50,166 bases of DNA from Paracoccaceae bacterium. GTDB lineage: Bacteria > Pseudomonadota > Alphaproteobacteria > Rhodobacterales > Rhodobacteraceae. Of this stretch, positions 42,568 through 50,166 are shown piece after piece (within the stretch, counting starts at the first letter, position 1; every line of letters begins with the position of its first letter). Made by a program: the position numbers and the translations under genes. The stretch spans positions 1 to 50,166 of the forward strand of contig JAIOJF010000030.1 in the NCBI GenBank assembly GCA_019911965.1, read 5' to 3'. The notes beneath the pieces are model-generated. The model worked only from the letters and a program-made list of their open reading frames with translations, ran no database searches and was not told the DNA's origin.

Positions 42568-43467
42568 TCAGTAGGTCTGCAGATCTTCGCTGATCGAAAC
42601 GGTTCCGGCAAAACGCGCCGCAATGCGGGCGATGTAACCCGGTGCCGTTTCAGGGGTTGCCAGACCGGGCGGCAAATGCGTTGCCACAACGTGCTTTGCC
42701 CCGGCAACACGCGCCAGATCGCCCAATTGTTCCGCGCTCAGATGATGCTCGGCAATATGTTTGCCGATCTTGGCAATTGCGGCATCCGGCATATGCGGAT
42801 TCATCGTGCGCACTTTGCGCATCGTCAGATCGGCATCCATCATTTCACCCACCAGCAGGTCTACGCCGCTGGCCAGTTTTTCCACCGCCTTGCACGCGCC
42901 GGTATCGCCGGTGAACAGGATGCTGCGGTCCGCCAGATCGAACCTGTAAGACAGCGACAGATATCCCGGCCTGCCGGATTCGGATTCCGGCCGGTAATGG
43001 GTATTCTCGCAATTGGTGACGCTCAGGCCCTCAAGCTCAACGACATCGCCCGGTACGATTTCATGAACCGAGACAAAATCCCGTATTTGTGGCAAGCTCT
43101 GCCCCGGCACGCCAAACCCGATTTCCTGCGGAACCGCACTGGCGGCAATCAGGCCATCGACAATTTTCTGCGTTCCCGGCGGGCCATAGATCGACAAGGG
43201 CGTCTTGCGCATCGTCATCATATTGACGCCAAGGCAGGTGAACAGGCTGCCGATATGGTCAAAATGATGATGTGTCAGGAAGATTTCTGCCACATCCCGG
43301 AACTCGACACCGGCGCGGCGCAATTGGCGAATGGCCCCTTCGCCGCAATCGACCAGAACAGGCTTCGTGCCGTTCATCAACAGATGGGCGGGCTGGCTGC
43401 GCGCCGGGTTCTGCACGGGTCCGCCACCGGTTCCAAGGGTGGTAAAACTCGAAGGGTTCGGGGCCAT
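42568..43467 (-). CDS. MBL-fold metallo-hydrolase (RNase Z/arylsulfatase-like group)
   Basis: This 299-residue metallo-beta-lactamase-fold enzyme has LTHHHFDHIGSLFTCL as the main metal motif, LVDCGEGAIRQL before it, ILFTGDTGACKAV with the bridging Asp, and VATHLPPG near the end. The start MAPNPSSFTTLGTGGGP resembles the RNase Z-like subgroup that also contains arylsulfatases and lactonases. In a catabolic region, hydrolysis of an ester, sulfate or lactone is likelier than RNA processing. It lies upstream of, and in line with, the TRAP binding-protein gene, with a 244-base gap. Confidence 0.85.
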   Translation of the reverse strand: MAPNPSSFTTLGTGGGPVQNPARSQPAHLLMNGTKPVLVDCGEGAIRQLRRAGVEFRDVAEIFLTHHHFDHIGSLFTCLGVNMMTMRKTPLSIYGPPGTQKIVDGLIAASAVPQEIGFGVPGQSLPQIRDFVSVHEIVPGDVVELEGLSVTNCENTHYRPESESGRPGYLSLSYRFDLADRSILFTGDTGACKAVEKLASGVDLLVGEMMDADLTMRKVRTMNPHMPDAAIAKIGKHIAEHHLSAEQLGDLARVAGAKHVVATHLPPGLATPETAPGYIARIAARFAGTVSISEDLQTY

Positions 43468-43814
43468 TCCGTGGGTCTCCTGCTCATGTTGGTGCCAATG
43501 GAACGGTCCATCGGTGGTGAATGATGCCTTGCGTTAAAGAGGCGCCCCGTGCGGAAATTTTGCCAATGCAAGAGCAGCCCGATTTTCTGCGGCAGCATGT
43601 TTCTATCAAAACAAGTAGCATCACGAAAATCGTATTGTTCAATACGTCACATTCACCCGGCAAATGAATGCGCAACAGATTCTTGACAGTAGAATGTTGT
43701 AACAAGTCGGTTTCGCAGGCTGGGATGGGGCCAGGCAATTGCGGACGCGCAACAGGATGCATCAACGATGAAAAGGAGCTGTCAATTCTTTGACAAGAGC
43801 GCCTTTACAGGGAG
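43468..43814. other. Intergenic stretch upstream of MBL-fold gene
   Basis: This 347-base stretch has no supported gene and is more AT-rich than its surroundings. It contains the perfect palindrome at 43631-43646 and then runs into transposase debris. Confidence 0.5.
43631..43646. promoter_or_regulatory. Perfect 7-bp-arm palindrome, candidate operator
   Basis: CGTATTGTTCAATACG has perfect seven-base arms around TT. It is 164 bases upstream of the MBL-fold gene start. It resembles compact operators bound by dimeric GntR, MarR or TetR proteins. No gene for such a regulator is adjacent, so a distant regulator or a relic is possible. Confidence 0.4.
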
Positions 43815-44006
43815 GTGAATCGTCGGGCCGATGTCGTCGGAAAACTCCCAAACGAAGCTACCATTCTGCGTCTGATCGGCTCGGTCCGGTTCGAGCAGAA
43901 CGACGAAAGACAGATTTCAAGCCGCTGCATGATGGCCGAGGCATTCGCACAATTCGCCAAGGACGCGATCGAGCCCATTCTGAGCATAGCCACAATAGCC
44001 TTCTGA
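43815..44006 (+). pseudogene. IS256-type transposase, C-terminal fragment
   Basis: Sixty-odd codons encode VVGKLPNEATILRLIGSVRF followed by EQNDERQISSRCMMAEAFAQ, which matches the extreme C-terminus of a subgroup of IS256/Mutator transposases (FPNEA...RLVG...LEQNDEW...RYM). It ends with a stop at 44004-44006. The catalytic portion is missing. It differs from the IS256 remnant at 184-393. Confidence 0.65.
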
Positions 44007-44025
44007 TCGTGACTTCCGACCATAT

Positions 44026-44109
44026 GGGGAAATACACCACCCTGACGGATGCCAGTCGTTTGATCTCCGGGTTGCGGTGAAAGTACTTGAAGGGGTCGCG
44101 TTTTGTCAT
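44026..44109 (-). pseudogene. IS6-like transposase, N-terminal fragment
   Basis: The minus strand encodes MTKRDPFKYFHRNPEIKRLA followed by SVRVVYFP, resembling the first residues of IS6-family transposases (FKYFHxSPEIIRLAVMMYVRFPL). The match stops after about 28 codons. It lies 20 bases from the IS256-type fragment and 170 bases from the tRNA-Ser 3' end. Confidence 0.6.
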
Positions 44110-44278
44110 CCGTGCAGGCTACGAAACCGCCCTGCCCAACTCTCGCCTGTTTCCTCTGACAGCGCCAACTCGCCCTGATGCGCTTGATCACGGTCGGCTC
44201 TCCGGCAGATGTCACAGCCTCCCGGAAAAACGGGAAAAACAGGGGAAAGGGCAGGTTGCTGACATAGACTGGCGTCAG

Positions 44279-44368
44279 TGGCGGAGAGACAGGGATTCGA
44301 ACCCTGGAGACGGTTCCCCGCCTACACACTTTCCAGGCGTGCGCCTTCGACCACTCGGCCACCTCTCC
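44279..44368 (-). tRNA. tRNA-Ser (GGA)
   Basis: The 90-base minus-strand sequence folds as a class II tRNA. It has acceptor GGAGAGG pairing with CCTCTCC's complement at the 3' end, a GGCCGAGTGGTCGAAGGC D arm, an anticodon loop CTGGAAA with anticodon GGA, a long variable arm (GGCGGGGAACCGTCTCC region), a T arm with GGTTCGAATCC, discriminator G and an encoded CCA. The long variable arm and G discriminator confirm serine. Its 3' end faces the IS debris and the accessory catabolic region. Confidence 0.97.
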
Positions 44369-44380
44369 GCAATTCGGCGT

Positions 44381-44408
44381 GTTATATAGGGAAATGCGTC
44401 CGGTGCAA
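44381..44408 (-). promoter_or_regulatory. Promoter of tRNA-Ser gene
   Basis: On the minus strand TTGCAC (44403-44408) and TATAAC (44381-44386) are separated by 16 bases, a good housekeeping sigma-factor promoter. It ends 12 bases before the mature tRNA 5' end. Confidence 0.65.
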
Positions 44409-44535
44409 GGGCCGTTGCGTGCGATTTGTGCGGGTTTGCGGCAGCGCCATTCGCCGTGGTTTCCGATCCCCGGCATTTGCCCGGAACAGTCGCACCCTGG
44501 CAGTAATATTGCGGCAAACGCGGACAGCCCTGCCC

Positions 44536-45255
44536 TCAGCCTTCGGCGAAATGGATGTTCACGCGGCGGTTCAGGCGGCTTTTCTTTTCCACCTTGCCAA
44601 GCCGCATCGCGCCGATCTCGGCGGTGCGGCGCACATGCGTGCCGCCGCAGGGCTGCAGATCGACCAAAGCCGCGCCGTCATGAATGCGCAGCAGGCGCAC
44701 CCGCCCTGCCCCGGTTGGCGGCTGTACCGACATGGTCTTGACGAGGTCAGGATTGGCGGCAAGTTCGGCATCGGTGATCCAGTCCTCGGACACCTCCAGA
44801 TCACGCGCGATCAGGGCGTTCAGCGCATCCTCGATGGCCTGCTTGTCCGCAGGCGCATCCGGCATGTCGAAATCCAGACGGCCCTTGTCGGGCGAAATCT
44901 GGCCACCGGTGACCGGCAGCGGGATCACCACCGACAACAGGTGCAGCGCGGTGTGGATGCGCATGTGGCGATAGCGGCGATCCCAGTTCAGCACCTGCAT
45001 CACTTTCGCACCGACCGGCGGCAGGACCGCGCCATCGGCGGGGATCAGCACGATCCCCTCGCCCTCGCCCTTCAGGGTGTTCACCACCTCCAGGCCACCG
45101 CCCTCCCAGTCCAGCCGCCCGCAATCGCCGGGCTGGCCACCGCCATTGGGATAAAACAGCGAGGCATCCAGCACCAGGCCGCCATTGCCGGTATGCGCCA
45201 CCACGCGCCCGGGTGCGGATTTCAGATAGGCATCGCCGTATAGCCGGGCGCTCAT
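44536..45255 (-). CDS. alaX: Alanyl-tRNA editing protein AlaX
   Basis: This 239-residue stand-alone editing protein is homologous to the AlaRS editing domain and removes Ser or Gly wrongly attached to tRNA-Ala. It has an N-terminal [15 protein letters not shown] strand, RIHTALHLL with the HxxxH zinc pair, and [13 protein letters not shown] with the remaining Cys/His zinc ligands. Its start overlaps the channel-gene stop by four bases, so the two are cotranscribed. It belongs to the core-type gene block right of the tRNA. Confidence 0.93.
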   Translation of the reverse strand: MSARLYGDAYLKSAPGRVVAHTGNGGLVLDASLFYPNGGGQPGDCGRLDWEGGGLEVVNTLKGEGEGIVLIPADGAVLPPVGAKVMQVLNWDRRYRHMRIHTALHLLSVVIPLPVTGGQISPDKGRLDFDMPDAPADKQAIEDALNALIARDLEVSEDWITDAELAANPDLVKTMSVQPPTGAGRVRLLRIHDGAALVDLQPCGGTHVRRTAEIGAMRLGKVEKKSRLNRRVNIHFAEG

Positions 45256-47615
45256 GCCTTGTCCTCCCGCTCGCGGATCGCGCGTACCAGCGCGTCGATA
45301 TTGCGGACATTGATGTCGCGCTGGGCAAAGGGAATCTCGATGCCTTCCTCGCGGAAGCGGCGGGCGATTTCGTGGTTCATGTCGGATTTCACCGCCAGCA
45401 CGTAGTTCACATCCTTCAGCACGGCGCGAATCTCGAAATCCATCGAATCCGCGCCAAAGCCCAGGAACACCACGTTGACGTTGAAGCGGTGGTCGACCAT
45501 GTCGTGGCTTTCCGCCACTTCCAGCAGGATATTCTCGACCTGCCTGGTATCGCTGTCATAGGCCACGCCGACCGGCACCTTGACCCGGCCATTCATGCTG
45601 GAATGCGTGTAGTTGATCACCGTGCCGGATATGAAATCGGCATTCGGCACCACCACGGTGGCGCGGTCGAAGGTGTCGATCTCGGTCGAGCGTACCGAGA
45701 TCTTGCGCACATAGCCGGAATAGGAGCCAACCTCGATCCAGTCGCCCTCCTTGATCGGGCGTTCGATCAGCAGGATGATGCCGGATACGAAGTTCGACAC
45801 GATCGCCTGCAGCCCGAAACCGATCCCGACGGACAAGGCACCGGCTACGATGGCGAGACTGGACAGATCGAGCCCCGCCGATGTCACCGCCGCCAGCCCG
45901 GCGAGGAAAATCCCGACATAGCCGGTGCCGGTCAGGATGGCGTTGCGCCCGCCGGCATCCATGCGGGTGCGCGGCAGGACGGTGGTGCGCAGCGTGCTCT
46001 GCAACAGCCGCGTCAGGGTATAGCCGGCGGCGAAAACGATGGCGAAGGTCAGGAAGACGGAAACCGAAATGCGGTTGTCGCCGATGGCGAAGCCGTCATT
46101 GATCAAAGTCCAGATTTCCAGGAGGTCGGAAACCCGCGCGCCCCAGATCAGCGCCAGCACCGGCAACGCCACGATGATCAGCATCGACCCCAGCGCCACC
46201 GGCACCAGCGACAGGCCTTCATCGGTTTCGTCGCGCCGCTTGCCCTGGGCGGATTGCAGCAGGGTTTCCGCCAGATCGTTCAGCAAACGGTAGAGGATCA
46301 GGCCAAGCCCGATCAGTGCCAGCGTCTTGATCATCGGGAATACGAAGGAGGTCGAGGCGGTGAAATAACCGATTGCCGCCAGCAACGGCCCGGTTACCCC
46401 AAGCACGATGGTGGTGCGCGTGATCAGGCCGACAAGCCGGCGGCGCAGCGGGTTGGCCTCCTGCCCCGGCTCCAGCACCTGGCGTGCCGGGTCCAGCAGC
46501 AGCCCGAAGCGGACCAGCAGCAGACCGGCCACCACGACGATGGGGAACGACAGCACGATCTGCGCGGTATCGGTGAAATCCACCTGCGTGGCCAGGGTTT
46601 CCAGCAGGTGATCGAGCGCCACCACCACCCCGAGGGCCGAGGCGATCCTGAGGCCTGCGCGCGCATCCGCCTCGCGCAGGCTGAGGAATGTCGGCGTGCC
46701 GTCGGTTTCGGTGAACAACGTGCGCCCCAGCCAGCGGCCACCAAGGATCGACAATGCCATCCACGGCACAGCCACGATCAGGTTCTGCCCCCGCAACCCG
46801 GTCATGCCACTGAGATTCACCGCCTGCAACAGCGCCGCAACCCCCAGCATCGGCACCACCACCTGCGTGACTGACAACAGAAGCGACCGCGCCTCGCCCG
46901 CGCGGGCCTCGCGCGGGATCGGCATCAGCCCCATGAAACTGATCAGCCAGTGACGCGCCCGGGTCATCAGCAGCAGCCCGATAACCGCCAGCAGCAGGAT
47001 CACCGGCAGGTTCTGGCGCGTCATAACCATCTGCGCCTGGCTGGCCATGCCCTCGTCGATTTCCTCGCGCACATCGGTCAGATACCCGGCGACGATGCTA
47101 TAGGCTTCCGGCCAATGCGCCGGATTGACCGGCGAGACACCCAGCGTGAACAACTGATCGGCCAGCCGTTCGCGGATGATCCTGTCAATCTCGCCGATCA
47201 TGCCGTTGGCGCGTTTATAGGCCTCCTGCGCGGCCAGCACCGGGGCGCGGGCCTTGGCAAGCTGATCGTTCAGTTCGCTGCGCCGCTGCGCCACCTCGGC
47301 GGCCTCGATCTCGCCTTCCGCGGGGGCCGGGCCAAGGGCGGCAAGTTGCGAGCGCAGCGTGTCGATCCGCGCCTGGTTGGAATCCTGCAAGGCCAGCGCC
47401 TTGGTGCGGAACTCGCTCAGCGTGGTGCGCAGGGCTTCCAGCGCGGTGGACGAGGCCTCGGCGTTTTCGATGATACGTTCGGCGCGTTCGGCGGTTCTGG
47501 CCCATTCATCGAAATCAAGTGCCTTTTTCGCGTCTTCCTGCGCCAGCGCCGGCAAAGCCACCAGCCAGGCCAGCAGCGCCAGAATGCGAAACCAGTTGTT
47601 CAAAGCGACGCGCAT
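45252..47615 (-). CDS. Large MscS-family mechanosensitive channel with DUF3772
   Basis: This 787-residue inner-membrane channel has a signal peptide (MRVALNNWFRILALLAWLVA), an N-terminal coiled-coil periplasmic DUF3772 region (about 30-200), about ten or more membrane segments, and a C-terminal MscS pore and beta domain: LSSLAIVAGALSVGIGFGLQ, IVSNFVSGIILLIERPIKEG and VVVPNADFISGTVINYTHS. It opens under membrane tension to release solutes. It starts nine bases after the cysteine-synthase-like stop and overlaps alaX. Confidence 0.9.
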   Translation of the reverse strand: MRVALNNWFRILALLAWLVALPALAQEDAKKALDFDEWARTAERAERIIENAEASSTALEALRTTLSEFRTKALALQDSNQARIDTLRSQLAALGPAPAEGEIEAAEVAQRRSELNDQLAKARAPVLAAQEAYKRANGMIGEIDRIIRERLADQLFTLGVSPVNPAHWPEAYSIVAGYLTDVREEIDEGMASQAQMVMTRQNLPVILLLAVIGLLLMTRARHWLISFMGLMPIPREARAGEARSLLLSVTQVVVPMLGVAALLQAVNLSGMTGLRGQNLIVAVPWMALSILGGRWLGRTLFTETDGTPTFLSLREADARAGLRIASALGVVVALDHLLETLATQVDFTDTAQIVLSFPIVVVAGLLLVRFGLLLDPARQVLEPGQEANPLRRRLVGLITRTTIVLGVTGPLLAAIGYFTASTSFVFPMIKTLALIGLGLILYRLLNDLAETLLQSAQGKRRDETDEGLSLVPVALGSMLIIVALPVLALIWGARVSDLLEIWTLINDGFAIGDNRISVSVFLTFAIVFAAGYTLTRLLQSTLRTTVLPRTRMDAGGRNAILTGTGYVGIFLAGLAAVTSAGLDLSSLAIVAGALSVGIGFGLQAIVSNFVSGIILLIERPIKEGDWIEVGSYSGYVRKISVRSTEIDTFDRATVVVPNADFISGTVINYTHSSMNGRVKVPVGVAYDSDTRQVENILLEVAESHDMVDHRFNVNVVFLGFGADSMDFEIRAVLKDVNYVLAVKSDMNHEIARRFREEGIEIPFAQRDINVRNIDALVRAIREREDKA

Positions 47616-47624
47616 ATTGCCCGC

Positions 47625-48659
47625 CTATTCCATGACCGAAGGCAGGTCCGCCGCCGGGCGGTCCAGCCATGCCGGCACCGGCAGGTCCTTGGCCCGCAGG
47701 AATTCCGGGTTGAACAGCTTGCTCTGATAGCGCGTGCCGTAATCGCACAGCATGGTCACGATCACATGCCCCGGCCCCAGATCGCGCGCCATGCGGATCG
47801 CCCCGGCCATGTTGACCCCGGACGAGCCGCCCACACACAGGCCCTCGTTCTGCAACAGATCGAAAATCAGCGGCAGGCTTTCGGCATCGGGAATGGAATA
47901 GGGCAGGTCAACCGCAAGCCCCTCAAGGTTGTTTGTGATCCGCCCCTGCCCGATGCCTTCGGTGATCGAGCCGCCTTCGGATTTCAACTCGCCATTGGCG
48001 TAGTAATTGTACATTGCCGAGCCATGCGGATCGGCCAGCCCGATCTTCACGGCCCCTGATCGCGCCCGCAGCCCCTCGGCCACCCCGGCAATCGTGCCGC
48101 CCGAGCCGACCGAGCAGATGAAGCCGTCGATCCTGCCGCCGGTCTGGTCCCAGATTTCCGGTGCGGTGGTTTCGACATGCGCCTGCCGGTTGGCGACATT
48201 GTCGAACTGGTTGGCCCAGATCGCGCCATGCGGCTCGGTCGCCGCCAGCGCCTGCGCCAGCCGTTCGGAATAACGCACGTAATTGTTCGGGTTCTTGTAA
48301 GGCGCGGCCGGCACCTGCACCAGTTCCGCGCCCGCCAGCCGGATCATGTCCTTTTTTTCCTGGCTTTGCGTTTCAGGCATCACGATCACGCTGCGAAACC
48401 CCATCGAGGCGGCCACCAGCGCGATGCCGATGCCGGTATTGCCCGCCGTGCCTTCGACAATCGTACCACCAGGCAGAAGATCGCCGCGCGCAATCGCGTC
48501 GCGGATGATGAACAGCGCCGCGCGATCCTTGACCGACTGGCCGGGATTGAGAAACTCCGCCTTGCCAAGGATGTCACAGCCCGTTGCCTCGGAGGCCTGG
48601 TTCAGCCGGATCAGCGGGGTATGGCCGATCGCGGCCTCAAGATTGCGGTAAACCTGCAC
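47625..48659 (-). CDS. cysK: Cysteine synthase A-like PLP enzyme
   Basis: This 344-residue fold-type II PLP enzyme has NPGQSVKDRAALFIIRDA with the Schiff-base Lys, VEGTAGNTGIGIALVAASMG as the substrate loop, the GSGGTIAG phosphate cup and GLCVGGSSGVNMAGAI. It joins O-acetylserine and sulfide to cysteine in classical members. The asparagine loop reads EGTAGNTG, and length slightly exceeds CysK, as in a subgroup that includes cysteine desulfhydrases, so the symbol is tentative. It is upstream of the channel gene. Confidence 0.85.
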   Translation of the reverse strand: MQVYRNLEAAIGHTPLIRLNQASEATGCDILGKAEFLNPGQSVKDRAALFIIRDAIARGDLLPGGTIVEGTAGNTGIGIALVAASMGFRSVIVMPETQSQEKKDMIRLAGAELVQVPAAPYKNPNNYVRYSERLAQALAATEPHGAIWANQFDNVANRQAHVETTAPEIWDQTGGRIDGFICSVGSGGTIAGVAEGLRARSGAVKIGLADPHGSAMYNYYANGELKSEGGSITEGIGQGRITNNLEGLAVDLPYSIPDAESLPLIFDLLQNEGLCVGGSSGVNMAGAIRMARDLGPGHVIVTMLCDYGTRYQSKLFNPEFLRAKDLPVPAWLDRPAADLPSVME

Positions 48660-48727
48660 GTCTGTTGCCCCTTATGCCCGGGTATGTCCTGATTATCGCC
48701 CGACGATACGAAAGCCCCGGTAGGGTT

Positions 48728-49870
48728 TCAAGCGCCACTATGGGCGGACCGCAGCCGGTCGCGGTTCCGCGCCAGCCAGTAAAGCGAAATCAGCAGCGGC
48801 CCGACATCGATCTCGCCGCTTGCCAAAGCCGCCATCGCCGCATCGAAACTGACGGTGATGGTGCGGATATCCTCGGCTTCCGATGCCAGCCCGTGCACGG
48901 ATTCAGATCGGTCTGCCAGATCGGCAATACCGATATAGGAGATCAGGTATTCCGAATAGGCGCCCGGGCTGGGATAGCAGCGCCCGGCCTCTTCCAGGGC
49001 ACGCAGCTCCAATCCGGCCTCCTCAAAGGTTTCGCGCATCGCTGTTTCGGCGTAGCTTTCATGCGGGTCGCGTCGCCCTGCCACCGGTTCCAGCCGCCAG
49101 GGATGGGGATCGCCGCGCATCAGCGGGCCGGCGCGGAATTGCTCGATCAGCAGCACCTGATCGCTGGCGGGATCGTAAGGCAATACCGTAACCGCATCCG
49201 CCGTCATGAACACCGCCCGTGTCACGGTTTCGCTGAATTCGCCGCCGAACTTGCGGAATTTCAGATCGCGTTCTTCTACCGCGAAATACCCCAGATAGGG
49301 ACGGCGCAGCGCCTCGGTCACCACATCATCGGCACCCAGTCCCCGGCGCAGCACGACAGGCGGTACATCCTCGCGCGCCGCCAGCCGCGACTGCGCGCGC
49401 ACCCGCATCATCGGGTAATGCTGCAGCGCCTCGGTGGCGCTGTGGCTGACCATGTAACCCATGAATTCCCGCGCCGCCTCGACCGAAATGCCCTGATCCG
49501 CCGCCTGAAAGCCGCCCAGCGACCAGTCACCGCCTGGCTGCAGGCCGCCATCGACCGTGGGCATGTAAAGCCCGGCCTCGACCACACCGTCGGCGGTATT
49601 CAGCGACACCGTGATCCGGTCATAAAGATGCGCGCCTTCGTAGTAATCCAGCCGCGCCAGGTCCAGCGCGGACAGATCCGAGATCAGCAGGCCTTCCGCC
49701 GCCGCCCCGGCCATCGCGCGCACCATCGGATAGCCTTCGCCCTTGACCTTCTGCACCTGATGATCCAGCAGAACCGCCGGCTCGGTACGGATCGTCTCGC
49801 GCGGACGCCCCACCACCACCGACAACAGATCGTCGTCGCGCAGCGTGCCATAGACAAACAACCGGCTCAT
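48728..49870 (-). CDS. Fusion of gamma-glutamylcyclotransferase-like and Nudix domains
   Basis: The 380-residue protein begins with a cyclotransferase-like (GGCT/AIG2) domain: MSRLFVYGTLRDDDLL and LDYYEGAHLYDRITV with the acidic catalytic region. Residues about 185-375 form an ADP-ribose-pyrophosphatase-type Nudix domain with the complete box GRRDPHE...RETFEEAG and the preceding LEPVAG. The ATG at 49870 gives the natural GGCT start. The fusion links peptide or amino-acid cyclisation to nucleotide-sugar hydrolysis. It is downstream of a class V aminotransferase by four bases. Confidence 0.88.
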   Translation of the reverse strand: MSRLFVYGTLRDDDLLSVVVGRPRETIRTEPAVLLDHQVQKVKGEGYPMVRAMAGAAAEGLLISDLSALDLARLDYYEGAHLYDRITVSLNTADGVVEAGLYMPTVDGGLQPGGDWSLGGFQAADQGISVEAAREFMGYMVSHSATEALQHYPMMRVRAQSRLAAREDVPPVVLRRGLGADDVVTEALRRPYLGYFAVEERDLKFRKFGGEFSETVTRAVFMTADAVTVLPYDPASDQVLLIEQFRAGPLMRGDPHPWRLEPVAGRRDPHESYAETAMRETFEEAGLELRALEEAGRCYPSPGAYSEYLISYIGIADLADRSESVHGLASEAEDIRTITVSFDAAMAALASGEIDVGPLLISLYWLARNRDRLRSAHSGA

Positions 49871-49874
49871 CGCG

Positions 49875-50166
49875 TCACAATTCCCGCTCCAGCGCGGCAA
49901 TCGCGCGGCTCACGTCATCCGCGCTGGTATAATGCACGAAACTCAGGCGCAACACGCCATGCGCCGGGTCCTCGCCCATCGCGCGGATCACCCGCAGGCC
50001 GTAGAAATCACCACCCCCGGCCATGATGCCATGCGCCGCCAGCCGCGCCGCCACCGCCGCGCCCGGCTCGCGCAGCGCCACCGCTACGGTCGGCGCGCGA
50101 CGCCTGGCATCGCCCGGCCCGAGCAGCCGCACCGCGTTTTTCGCCGCGAGGAAATCCAGGAGCGGC
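49875..50166 (-). CDS. Class V aminotransferase (cysteine-desulfurase-like), partial C-terminus
   Basis: The reading frame is open at the window edge and encodes the last 96 or so residues. It contains the C-terminal small-domain segments GIMAGGGDFYGLRVIRAMGE, GVLRLSFVHYTSADDVSRAI and AALEREL, typical of class V PLP aminotransferases such as cysteine desulfurase-like proteins. The PLP lysine and N-terminus lie outside the window, so the exact subfamily is uncertain. Confidence 0.8.
   Translation of the reverse strand, partial: PLLDFLAAKNAVRLLGPGDARRRAPTVAVALREPGAAVAARLAAHGIMAGGGDFYGLRVIRAMGEDPAHGVLRLSFVHYTSADDVSRAIAALEREL

Noticed and set aside
45213-46874. 553-codon plus-strand open frame
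   Set aside because: It is antisense to the MscS-family gene, rich in His/Gln/Arg, with no domain recognised.
1-50166. CRISPR array, prophage or toxin-antitoxin system
   Set aside because: No regularly spaced repeats, phage genes or paired toxin-antitoxin genes were seen.

Overview
The window comes from a GC-rich alphaproteobacterium, most likely a Rhodobacteraceae-type marine or soil heterotroph. The basis is overall codon usage, many TRAP and Liv transporters, IclR/LysR-controlled catabolic operons, a BKACE enzyme, and a core block (alaX, DUF3772 MscS channel, cysK-like, cyclotransferase-Nudix fusion) of the kind seen in that group. The taxonomic call is inference from gene content, not from a marker gene.

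Layout. (1) 1-0.8 kb holds broken IS256 and IS481 transposase ends. (2) 0.9-5.1 kb (minus) is a tightly coupled four-gene module: CmcI-like methyltransferase, C-methyltransferase-like protein, ATP-grasp ligase, and a protein joining a CX5RS phosphatase loop to an extended-SDR domain. It looks like surface-glycan or small-molecule tailoring. (3) 5.3-12.9 kb (minus) is a catabolic operon: cyclase-family hydrolase, 3-hydroxyacyl-CoA-dehydrogenase-like enzyme, a complete Liv ABC importer with Tat-type binding protein, and a BKACE. This suggests import of a beta-hydroxy acid, oxidation to the beta-keto acid, and acetyl-CoA-dependent cleavage. An IclR gene (13.1 kb) diverges from it. (4) 14.1-24.7 kb: YciI, RutE-like and OsmC genes, then a TRAP importer, a second very similar IclR gene, and an operon of cupin, SDR, HpcH/HpaI aldolase, LVIVD propeller, D-2-hydroxyacid dehydrogenase and cytochrome b561-like protein. 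Three intergenic regions in blocks 3-4 share one 20-bp sequence, a candidate common IclR operator.

(5) 24.8-43.5 kb is the most unusual part: an aromatic-catabolism locus with two LysR genes, two proteins resembling 2,4-diacetylphloroglucinol hydrolase (PhlG), an alpha/beta hydrolase resembling 2,6-dihydroxypseudooxynicotine hydrolase, two EthD-like proteins, a luciferase-type flavin monooxygenase, an FAD aromatic hydroxylase, a VOC extradiol-type dioxygenase, a Rieske ferredoxin, an FAH-family hydrolase, a cyclase-family hydrolase, cupin, epimerase, a fused TRAP QM permease and its binding protein, and an MBL-fold hydrolase. The predicted theme is removal of acyl groups from polyhydroxylated aromatics, then hydroxylation, ring cleavage and hydrolysis. 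Two promoters here share a 46-bp gapless similarity, and a 147-bp imperfect palindrome lies between convergent genes.

(6) 43.8-44.1 kb holds further transposase remnants beside an intact tRNA-Ser(GGA) with a recognisable promoter. (7) 44.5-50.2 kb is housekeeping: alaX, mechanosensitive channel, cysteine-synthase-like enzyme, cyclotransferase-Nudix fusion and the end of a class V aminotransferase. The tRNA and IS debris at 44 kb look like the border between accessory catabolic DNA and core genome, although no integrase is visible.
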